Assembly: GCF_002775205.1 (NCBI RefSeq)
Contig: NC_036454.1
Span: 6,081,882-6,145,881 of the forward strand
Length of the DNA: 64,000 nt
Direction: 5' to 3'
From: Xiphophorus maculatus
Taxonomy: Eukaryota; Chordata; Actinopteri; Cyprinodontiformes; Poeciliidae
The notes under the pieces: generated by a model
What the model was told of the DNA's origin: nothing
Seen by the model: the letters and a program-made list of their open reading frames with translations, nothing else
Databases searched by the model: none
Program-made: the position numbers and the translations under genes
Shown: positions 25,324-35,485 of the stretch, piece after piece
Position numbering within the stretch: the first letter of the stretch is position 1
How the letters are laid out: each line of letters starts with the position of its first letter

Positions 25324-28300
25324 ATGGACAACTCTGCTGCAAACAAGAACCACATACATTGTCCAACATGGTTGGACCAGAATGGCTGGTCCACTACTTC
25401 AGCTCAAGGACTTCCCATGAACCTTCACACTAACTCTCAGGCTCTCAGTCTGGGTTCCACCTCCGCCCAGAGATCGTTGTTTGGCCACCTGGAGACATCC
25501 AATCAGAGCTGTCTGAACAATCCGAGCAGCTTGGCCTCCAGAAACAACAACCTGTTAAAGGCTGCCAACATGAACAGCATTTTTTCTTCCAACTCAATTT
25601 TTCCTAACCCCGCCATCACTACTGCATCTCATGGGATGACATTTGAGTCGCAAACTCTTTACACACCTGCAGGGTTGGAGACAACAAACCAAGCGAAAAT
25701 AATCCCTCCACCGGCTCTTTCCCAGCAAAACCAGAGTCCGCTGCCTTGTGGGGTCCAGAATTTACCTCTTCAGACAGCCAACTACAAAATGTTTCAATCT
25801 CAGTTGCCTGGTCCTGGGTTATCACACGGTTTTCAAAATCAATCCTTTGGTTTTTCATCATGTGGGCTGAATGTTAACATGCCTCAAGCAACATTTGGAG
25901 GACAAGATAATGGCAATAGATACACAAACATCTGTAATTCAGCCACTTCCACAGAGCAGCATCAGTGGGTACCTTCAAGTGAAGCTGGTCATGTCGACAA
26001 ACCGCCGTTGCAGGAGAATGGTTGTCTGCCTTCGGTAAGGATATGATCATTATACTGTTTATCTCTCCAGAAGATGACAGGTTATTTTTTGTTAAAAGAA
26101 GAAAACTTGATTTTAAAGCATTGAGCACCACTGAGGTTTTTTTTTTACATGTATACTTTTATTTATTTTTTTGCTTTCAGACCGAAGGCAACAAAAGACG
26201 TTCCTCAATTTTAAATCAGCGTACACAGCTGCTCAAACAGCTGGAAAACCTTGATAAACTTGTAAGTATGCAAAGGTTAAAAGACAGTTATTGTTATTTT
26301 TTCTGGCCAGGTTTCAACAGATTCAAGTAAAGATGATGGGTAGTTTAAACTTTGTATTGTTTTTCTTATGAAGCTGGAGTCAATGCCTTCAGATGACGAA
26401 GAGGAGCGTTCAAACAACGATGTTCAGGTAAGTTATGCTTTGTAACTACCATTTAAGAACAAGTAGCTCTACATTTATTGTAAACTGTTTGCTGCTGGTT
26501 TCTTTAAATGTTATAGATCAACTGTGAAGTCCAGTTCTTAATCACAGAATTTTTTTATCTGGTTTTCTTTGTTTTTAGTCTCCACCTGCAGCAAATTGTT
26601 CCTCACCATCACTCTGTGATAAACAAAGTTTCTCTGACACGGTGCCAGCATCTCCAGTGTCACCAGCTGGATCTGAGGTTGGTACCGTTTTACTTTCAGG
26701 CTTTGCTCATGACCTGTACAAAGGCAGTTTCATAAAGATTATTAGAAAAACCTTGTCTCTGGGGACATGTCTAGTTAAGTGACCAAATCTGCTTGTGGAA
26801 CTAGTATTTTTAATCAATATTAAGTAATTAATGACTGAAAACAAACTCCTGTATCTTGCTGAAAAGTTACTTGTAAGTTTGTTTTGTCTTATTTCAAGTA
26901 TGCAGAGATATTTACTTTAGAAATACTTGGTAAGATTTTGTACTTTTGCAGTGTAATGATTTAAATTGACATGGAATATTCTGTGTTATTATCTATTTTA
27001 GCAATTAATTTTGCTCCATATTTCTTTCCTGTTTCAGGAAATGGATCAAAGTTGCAGGGCGTCAGAAGGGGATTCTGACCCTGGGTCTGATTATGTGCCT
27101 CAAAGTGAAGTCAGTTTTTCAAATTCCCAGTCTGAGGACGATGCCAATTCTGAGGATTGTCTGAGTCCCAGACGTCAGGAGGATGACCCAGTAAAAAGGG
27201 AGGAAAATTCAGAAGATTCTTTGTCTGAGGAAGAAAATACCACTTCTTCAACAAAGACATCTGAAGATAATGAGAAGAAGTATGGAAAAGTGGAAATAGA
27301 AACTTCCAAAGCAAAGAACGGACACTCTACCATCAAGAGAAATTACTGTCTGTTTTGTGGAAGACCGGTGACCAAAATGTCGAAGCATCTTACGAACGTC
27401 CACAGCGACAGGATCGAGGTTGCCGTTGTATTTCAGTATCCTGCAAACTCAGTGGAAAGGAGAAAGATATGGCAAAAACTAACAAATGACGGAAACTTCA
27501 AACACAACAAAGATGTTTTAAAGACAGGGGAGGGAAAACTTGTCGTACGAGGTAGACTTACAACTTCTCTCAAAGCGACAGACTTTGTTCACTGCATTTA
27601 TTGTCATGGTCTCTATGCAAAAAGACGCATCCACCTCCATATGAAAAGGTGCAGGGAAAATGTTAAGACAGAAGACTACTCACAGGAGATACCAAAGCGA
27701 GTCGTATCACACTGTGCGCTTTTGACTAAAAATTGTGAAGGTATAAGTGAGGAGTTTAAGAACCTCATTGGTGCGATGGTGTATGACAACGTGTCTGAAA
27801 CTGTCATGGAAAACCGGATTATTTTGCAGTATGGAGAGCAAATGTTTAAGAAATATATAAGTCATCCAAAACAGCATGAATACGCAAGACAAAACCTTCG
27901 ACATGTTGCAAGACTTCTGCTCGAGGCTCAAAATTCGACCCCTATGAAGAGTTTTGAGGATTTCTTTAAGCCCTCTAACTTTAAACATGTGGTGTCTGCT
28001 GTGAAGGTGATGGGGCAATACGACCCTGAAAAAAAACGGTACAACATACCGTCGCTTGCCCTCAAACTTGGTTACCATCTTCAGAAAATCTGCAACATCG
28101 TACAGCACAATGCCAAGAGCCTTGGTGACACCAAAGTGGTAGAGTCATGCAAAATATTCCTCTCCATGTACGACAAAAAATGGACTAAGTATGTGTCTTC
28201 ATTGGCATTATCAAATATTAAAGACATGCAGAAGAAAAGGGCAAACAAAGTGCCGTCTGCTCAAGATGTGAAACGTCTTTATTACCACCTGGAAACGGCT

Positions 28301-31300
28301 CATCACGCTGCAGAGAAGAAGCTTCGCGAGAACCTTTGTTCAGAAAACTTTGCGGCTCTGGCCAGGACGGTTCTGGCTCGGACGATTCTTTTCAACAGGA
28401 GACTTCCCGGAGAGGTGGCGTCGATTTCACTGGCGGCTTTCGAGTCACGGATGCGATCAGACGTCTGTGACGACATGGACGTGTCCGTCTCAAAGCTGGA
28501 AAGAAAACTGTGTGGTTTGTTCAGTAGAGTTACCATCAGAGGGAACTGTGGGAGAGTCGTCCCCATCATCCTCAAGCCTTCTTTTGAGTCATCTATAGAG
28601 TTTTTGGTCAGCGTTCGGGAAAAATGTGGGATTCTGAGCAACAACCCGTACGTGTTTCCCCGGCAGCACTCACTGACTTCTCAGAAAGGGTCGTCTTGCA
28701 TTCAGTTTCATGTCAAAGGATGTGGAGCAGAAAACCCCTCTGTCCTGGTGGTGATGAAAATCCGCAGGCATTTTGCACCATTGCTTCAGCTCCTTAATCT
28801 GGACGATGAGGAGGTCAAGCAAGTTTTGGGCCCCAATAGTGACATCCAAGTTCTGCGGCAAATCAACGACATAATGTGTGATGACTCTGTCATGGAGTCT
28901 GAAGGTAATGTTTCACTTTTTGAGCTAATTTAATTCATTAAGTTAGCAGGTGAATCCAATGTTAGAATTAGAGCTGCAGCTAATAATTATTTTACTCATC
29001 AATTATTCTGATGATTAATTGGATTAAAAACACTTGGCTCATTTTTGTACAGAATGCAAAATGCATTAAAATATGCAAATAAACATAAATAAAATGCAAT
29101 AACAGTATTCCTTCAGTAAACACTTAAACTTGATTTGTAGCCAAAGCTGCATCTGCTCTTAAAAAATATTTCTAAAATCAACATTTGATCTTTTCTACTT
29201 GAAAGATTTCTACTATAATATCAACGTAGCATGCGGCTGATCTGTTGATTATATTTTGGTTTAACCAATTAATAACTGTACAGCAAAAGGTTTTTAAAAA
29301 GAAATTAAATTTTTACAAAAAGTGTCTAAAACTATGCCACTTTGATTTTTGTATTTAAACCATTTAAAGTTTTTTTTCCTCTTGGGTCAAAAATGTATAT
29401 AATCTGTAATCTGTAAATTTTGTAAATTTAAAAATAATTGACAAACGTGCCAAACAGAAATTAGATGAAATTCCTTTAAAATATATCTATGTACTTCCAG
29501 TTAGCGTACTTAGGGTGTATTAAACAGGAATATGTGCAAATTTGCTTAGACTAGGAACTACTAAATCCTTAGATCTTCACTTTGGTTTGGATTTTAATGC
29601 TCAGTTGGTTCAACTGTAAAGAGACTATGAAATTTAACTTATTTAAAAAATGGCATTTGGTTAAATAGAATAAAAACATTATACGATTTTATTAATTACT
29701 CTTATTTAAAAACCTCACCAAATAACTTAATTATGAATAAGTAATTCATTTAGAGGTGTGCTTATATATAAAATAATTATGAAGTCATTCAAAAAGCTGG
29801 TAATACGTTTTGGGGAATTAAAAAGCCTTCAAAGAATTATCTTGTTGTTTTTCTCTCACTGTTTTCAGGACCACTGCAGTTTTACCAGCAGCGCAGAGGA
29901 GCGACTGGCTGCAGTATGCCTGATGCATTGAAAAACTCGAAGACTGAAGGTATTTATTTGTAGTAATTACAATGATTTCCTAGAATGTTATTTGGCTTTA
30001 TGAAAAATATTCAAAAATTAAAAACACTTGCAGTAAGAAATAAACAGAAGTCAAAGCAGAACAAGAAGGAACTCGCAAAATAAAAACTAGTTTAAAAAAA
30101 AAATGCAATTAAATCTACCTTTGGTAAGAACCTCCTCTCATATTTTTTGAACTGAGAATCAGTAATACATTTTTGCATTTCTAATACAGTTGTGCCAGTG
30201 AAGTTATTCTCAAAATAACTAACGAATGTAACAGCCAGGAACATTTCAGCCAGGTTTTAAATGTAGATTATGTGTCTGCTGCACAATTGGAAATCCCTGA
30301 TGTGGCTCAAGTAATATCTATTTTCATATTAATTTAAGGACTCGCATCTTAATATATTTTTCATTTTCACAGGATTGCACAACCAGGCCAAACTTGCATG
30401 GAACAAAGCAGAAGTTCAGGCCGTAGAAAAGCACTTGATGAGTTTCATCAAGAAGCACAAAATACCTCAAAAATCCGACTGCGTTCAGTGCCTCGAGGCC
30501 GAGCCGCGTGCGCTGATGAATCGTTCATGGAAAGGTGTGAAGGACTACGTGAGAAACCGGATCACAACTCTGCAAAGACAAACAGGATCTTCCAAAGAAC
30601 CATCAAAGAGCAGAACCGCTAAAAAGAAGCATAAGCCTCGGCAGAGTTCTGGTAACATCTGTATTATGTTGATAATAGCTATCTTCTGTTGAGCAACATG
30701 TGGTGATTAAAGCCAAATATGGTACACTTCAGTGACATCACAGGCTCCAAATGGAGAACAGGAAGCCAGAGAAAAGCCCAGTGCAGGTCCCAGTTCAGCA
30801 TCTAGTCACTCAAAGTCCCAGAAAGGAAAAGGTAACTATGGTAACGTTCACACTGCAGGTCTTGATGCTCAATTCAGTTCTTTTGCTGAAAATCTGATTT
30901 TTGTTGTTGTTACTTTTGCTTTTTTCTGCATAGTCGTTCATACTACTACAACAACAGAGTATTAGGGCCACATTAAAAAAGATTTTAAAAAAGTACGAGA
31001 TTACAGTCATAAAGTCACAAGACTAAAGTTGTATTACGCGCTCTAGTTGAACAGATTCCTGTCATAAGTTCATAAATGTTATTCTCAGCCATTGTTTACG
31101 TCCGGATTTACTGTGTCTTCTTCTTCTGCATGTCTCATATAAATTACATAAAAGTTGGATAAAACGCAACATAACTGTTCAGACGTTTTGAAGTCTATCT
31201 GATTTTGTATCTCATATGGAAGAAGCACAAATTGGATTTTTTTGGGTGGATGAAAACATCAGAAGTTCACACTTCTGAGAAAAAGTTTGATATGTCGGTT

Positions 31301-32850
31301 GCATACGGGCAAAAAAAGCGGATTGTTCACATAGCACATGATGATCATTGGAAGTCTCAGTAGTCTTTTAGTTTTTTATTTTAATTCCCATTTTATTTAA
31401 CATATACGTTAATTAAACACTAGAAGATAAAAAAAAAAAAATCAAGTAAATTATTTGAGTTTTCTGTTTTTTCTCACCAGGCTCAAACTTGCTCCACAAA
31501 CCAAAACCTAAATGGGACAAAGCTGAGGTTTGTGCCGTAGAAAAACATCTGATGCGTTTTATTGAAGAGCACAAGCTTCCCCAGAAGGACAACTGTACCC
31601 AGTGCCTGGAAGCCGAGCCATGCGCGCTGAAGAACCGCTCCTGGAGAGGTATAAAAGATTACGTCAGGAACAGGATCACAGCTCTGCAGAGACAGAGCGG
31701 ATCTTCCAAAGCGCCGTCAAAAACCAAGAGCCAGCCCAGGAAGGGGACATCACAGAGCTCTGGGAACAACTTAACGGGTAATTTCCAACTTTCAAAAAAA
31801 ACAAATGTAGCACTCTCATTCTTGTAAACGAACTGCTCATTCTTGTAAATACTAAGAACTTTATTTCATTGTTATTTTTTTACCAGGGAGATTACAACCT
31901 CCTAATGGAGAAGAACTTGCACCAGAGCATCGGAATGCATTCTCCAGTTGCAGCTTTGGTTCATCAAATCTCTTCCTACCACAAACTTATGCAGCAGCAA
32001 CAAGCTGCAGCATGAATGCTCCTGCTAAGACTGGCAGAACAAAAGAAAAAGGTATTTATACAAAAGCCAATGAATTATATCCCATCTTATCCAGATAGTC
32101 TGTCTGTAGCACCATGGCAAAGAGGATAACCTCCTTTTTTAGCGTTGCGATGTTTGCTGTGAACTACAGCAAATCATGTGATTGATGTTAAGAAAAAGGT
32201 GTACATAGTAAAACTTTTAAGCGCATCATAAGTGCTGGACTTCATTTCCTGACTTTTAGCTTTATGTTAAAAGTGGTTTTCAAGTAGAAAAACAAAGAAT
32301 TGCAAGTGTTTCTCTCAACTCATCTCACCATTTTTTGATTAATCTGTCATTTCTCTCCTTTTATTCAAATAGTAATCATACAAGCTAGAAAAAAGTCCAA
32401 CATTTTCCTCAGATCACAAACAAGGTTTTAAAACACAATTAACTTTAAGATGGTTAAAGCTCTAATTTAAAAGACTGATTCTGTTCTTAATAATAGCACA
32501 GTTATTTTATTTAGAGCTTATTTCTTTTCGTTTTGTTTTATTCAGTCTCTCCAGGTATGCAAAAGAAATCCAAACATATGTGGAACGAAGCAGAGGTCCA
32601 AGCCGTAGAAAAACACCTGATGAACTTCATCACAAAGCAAAAGCTTCCTCAGAAAGACGACTGCGTTCGGTGCCTCGACGCCGAGCCTCACGCTCTGAGG
32701 AACCGCTCTTGGAAAGGCGTGAAGGACTACGTTAGGAACAGAATCACTACTCTGCAGCGACAGAGCGGCTCTTTAGGGACTGCTTCAAAAGCCAAAAGAT
32801 CCAGGCAGGACCAGCCTCTGCAGAGTTCTAGACGGTACCACCAGTTGTAG
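25324..32850 (+). CDS. Tyrosine-recombinase (Crypton-like)-derived gene with three C-terminal domains, 11 exons
   Basis: Predicted exons: 25324-26034, 26181-26261, 26374-26427, 26579-26677, 27038-28904, 29869-29949, 30373-30651, 30733-30831, 31481-31777, 31887-32051 and 32546-32850. All have GT-AG sites and the frame stays open for 1345 codons. Residues 1-237 are Ser/Asn/Gln-rich and start like the neighbouring SEC24-like protein. Residues 238-400 are a short coil (LLKQLENLDKLLES) and acidic low complexity. Two zinc-finger-like motifs follow (C419, C422, H432, H437; C501, C504, H516, C520). Residues about 740-930 match the integrase-like core of a large fish family of uncharacterised proteins (FNRRLPGEV is the Arg box). 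The end of that core reads KIRRHF then VLGPNSD, where relatives have LGHD and a following YY, so catalysis is probably lost. The C-terminal domain occurs three times. The protein is probably nuclear and DNA-binding; its function is unknown. AATAAA at 33151-33156 is a plausible poly(A) signal. Confidence 0.8.
26784..26952 (+). mobile_element. Partial copy of the 3828-4190 MITE in an intron
   Basis: ACAAACTCCTGTATCTTGCT and the following bases through GGTAAGATTTTGTACTTTTG match the right half of the MITE at 3828-4190, in the same orientation. The left half is missing. It lies in the intron before the large recombinase-like exon. Confidence 0.75.
28965..29285. mobile_element. Probable non-autonomous element relic in an intron
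   Basis: Starts AGAGCTGCAGCTAATAATTA and later has GATGATTAATTGGATT. This pattern (CTGCAACTAA...ATTAATTGGAT) recurs at 39041-39461, 40525-40605 and 57715-57775 in this window. No coding frame. The right end is approximate. Confidence 0.4.
30373..30651 (+). repeat. First copy of the tripled C-terminal domain (exon 7)
   Basis: Encodes the domain running from AWNKAEVQAVEKHLMSFI through DCVQCLEAEP and SWKGVKDYVRNRITTLQ, followed by a basic tail. The exon is phase 1 at both ends. By hand, 49 of 59 core residues equal the third copy and 46 of 59 the second. The domain is normally single at the C-terminus of this protein family. Confidence 0.9.
31481..31777 (+). repeat. Second copy of the tripled C-terminal domain (exon 9)
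   Basis: Encodes KWDKAEVCAVEKHLMRFI, DNCTQCLEAEP and SWRGIKDYVRNRITALQ. Phase 1 at both ends. The exon that follows (31887-32051) opens LQPPNGEE, comparable with QAPNGEQE in the exon after the first copy (30733-30831), so the duplicated unit was a pair of exons. Confidence 0.9.
32546..32850 (+). repeat. Third copy of the tripled C-terminal domain (terminal exon)
   Basis: Encodes HMWNEAEVQAVEKHLMNF, DDCVRCLDAEP and SWKGVKDYVRNRITTLQ, then a basic tail and the stop codon at 32848-32850. It enters in phase 1 like the other copies. Confidence 0.9.
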
Positions 32851-34710
32851 GTGTTCTTTGGTGTTCAAAAAGATGTTTTGTAAAAAAATTTGTTCCATTC
32901 CCATCAACTTACATAAGTACTTTTGTTGATGTTTGTATCTTGATTATCTAATACCCATCAGTTTGTTTATTAACTTACTCTGTTAGATTGAGAAAAAAAA
33001 ATCTGTTTCTGTTAAGGGTTTCATTAGTCTCAGTTATGTTGGTGTAAATGTTGCAAGACTAGAGTTGGATACTCCCTAGATTAACTTTTAGATTGCTGTA
33101 TTTTTTAAAATCATTTCATGAACATAATTTTTTTATGTCCTTAAAAAGGAAATAAATTATGCACTTTTGTTCTGTTTGCATAATTTCAGTTTCAAAGATG
33201 AAAGTTTTATGCGTTTCATACACAGGTTGTCGTGCAACAGTGGCTTGTTTTTTGTTTGAATTCTACTTACAAAACCCAGATTTAATAATAATGCAAACAT
33301 TTCTAGACTAAAAAAATCGCATTTACTCCACAATTGAACTGAATGGTCTTGTTTTCAACCCAGGTACAAGTTTTGAAGAGGAAATTAACTTTTGTGCAAC
33401 TGCATTTTTTATCATAAACAAACAAATCGGTTTTTGCCATTGTATATTTGGTGTTTTTTTATTATCATAGCATAATGCATGTATCAAAAACTTTTCCACC
33501 CTTCTTCCATCATGCTCAGCCCACAAAAGTTTATTTTTATGTAGGGTTTATTTTTATGGTATTAAACAGCCATGTAAGAAATTTTGGTTTGTAATTGATA
33601 AACTATTTCTGTGTTGATTTAGTTGTATTATTAGGAAAAATACCACATTAAAAGGCCCAGTTGTGAACTGTTATCAGTTACTTTTAGATAAAAATCTATC
33701 CATTTATAATTTTTGTTGGATTTATAGATTCCACAAAGAGAATCTTTGAATCATATAGGGTACATTTTTTGTTTGTCTTCTTAACTCAAGGTCATCCATA
33801 TGTAAGGTAAATATAAGGAATTTATACCTTTAAAAAAAAGCTAAATGTAGCATTGAATAAGTTATTTTTTCTCTTTAAAATTAGTTTATCAAGAGGTGTA
33901 AATATGGTTTCTTCCGAAATTTTGTTAAAATGTGCACATTAACTCATCTAATCACCAGCATTTGCTTTACATTTTTACTTATGGATTCATTTATTTTGAA
34001 AGGACAACCGGAAGCGCGCTGTATTGATTCTTACTTTCCGTGATGCTAACGTTGCGATTTCTAGACGAGGCTGGGTAGTGTCTGGTCCAAAAGGATGAGA
34101 TTGTTTTTTATCTTAATTAGATTTATATTTTCATACAATATAAGGCCAGGTGTTTGAGATCCGTTGGAGCTCAGGTGAAAATGAAGACACCGACATTCGT
34201 AATGTTAACGAGCACCGAGGCAGACGGACTCTCCTGTTTCCGTTGATGTCAAAGGGTACTGACTCCTCTATCTGTTCACACATCCTACATATTTCTAGCT
34301 GAAGATTTTTATTTGATTGTCTGTCTAATTTGGAGTTAATGTGTGTGTAGAGCCTCTATCTCAGGACCTCATTAACGACAGAAACCTCTCTGTCATTGGA
34401 GAGTCTCTGTAGCTAGCTAGCACAACTAAGTAGCAGTAATAAAACCATAGAAATAAGCCCACTTTAGTTTTATTTTTACAGTGATAGCATAGCTTAAGAT
34501 GTGGCCAAAGTTGTCACTATATAACAGTTATTTTTGCATTTTAAATGTTTACTAGGTTGGTAGACATGGGGTTATAATAGGTTATTCATTCTCAAAAATG
34601 CCTATAAACACTATAAACCAACAAGTATTGGCCTACTTGCCTTTACATACACACTGATATTTTATTCTATGCAGATACTGCTTCTATTATTTTGGTAAGG
34701 CTTTTTCTAA
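32851..34710. other. 3' flank and intergenic region
   Basis: Holds the presumed 3' UTR of the gene upstream (AATAAA at 33151-33156) and AT-rich DNA. GGAAGCGCGC near 34011 (within AACCGGAAGCGCGCTG) is an ETS-like, CpG-containing patch and the best candidate for the promoter of the SEC24-like gene. No coding exon seen. Confidence 0.5.
34005..34090 (+). promoter_or_regulatory. Candidate promoter / non-coding first exon of the SEC24-like gene
   Basis: AACCGGAAGCGCGCTG near 34006-34021 is followed by TTCCGTGATGCTAACGTTGC. The ETS-like AACCGGAA also occurs near the presumed promoter of the upstream gene (23.66 kb). A possible 5' UTR splice acceptor, TTGTTGTCTCATCAG, ends at 35438, 47 bases before the start codon. 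Inference only. Confidence 0.35.
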
Positions 34711-34714
34711 AGGT

Positions 34715-34870
34715 TAAGAAGTGCATTTATGACCATTTTTACTATAAAGCATTTGTGAGGTCAGACACTAATGTTGGGTCGCAGTCTCTTTTTTAACTAA
34801 TCCCAAATATTCTCTATTAGGTTGAGGTCAGGGCTCTGGTGCGCTGACCTTTTGGAAATGAAATGTCCAT
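34715..34870 (-). mobile_element. Tc1-like transposon relic
   Basis: TGGGTCGCAGTCTC, then ATCCCAAATATTCTCTATTA and GGTTGAGGTCAGGGCTCTG match the antisense of a conserved piece of fish Tc1 transposase genes. Only about 150 bp is recognisable and no frame survives. Confidence 0.65.
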
Positions 34871-35485
34871 ATCCAAAGAGTTTCCTTAGCATTACATGTT
34901 TTTTTCATTTTAACTAATGGGGAAAAGAACCAAAAACCATAATATTAACTCTGCTGAACTTTACATGCTGCCAGAAGCAGTCAGAAAAATTAATTTGATT
35001 AGGAAAATCAAATATTTACACAAAGGGTGTGTGAGAGACTTTTCAAAACATGAAATTATGTTAGATTTTTGTTTACTTTGTCTCCTCTATGTAGATTACT
35101 ATCACAACACAGTGCATTATTAATAACAGTAATAAGTGATGTCATAAAAAAGCTAATTGAAGCTGTCTTCTTTGGTTCATTTGTATTGTTTTAATCTACA
35201 AAGTGCGGTGCTAGGAAAGTTTGAAAACTTACCTTGAAAATACTTGAAAAGTGCTTGAATTTTACTGTGGGAAAAGTGTACGAACCCTGAAGAAAACTGA
35301 AATAAAACTGAAAAGTCTAGTCAAAAAGAAGAAACCCTAAATGTGCCCAGCAACTGATGCATAAAAAACTTTACAGAGAACAAACAGAATATATTTTAAA
35401 TATTAAATGTTCTCTGTCATGCCTTGTTGTCTCATCAGGTCCTGCCTCCAATGAGAAAAATTCTGATTTCTGATTTTTATGGCGG

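Noticed and set aside
26035-26330. Read-through frame after exon 1 and a 102-codon frame over exon 2 of the recombinase-derived gene
   Set aside because: Both include intron sequence. The GTAAGG and GTAAGT donors and the TTTGCTTTCAG acceptor define the exons.
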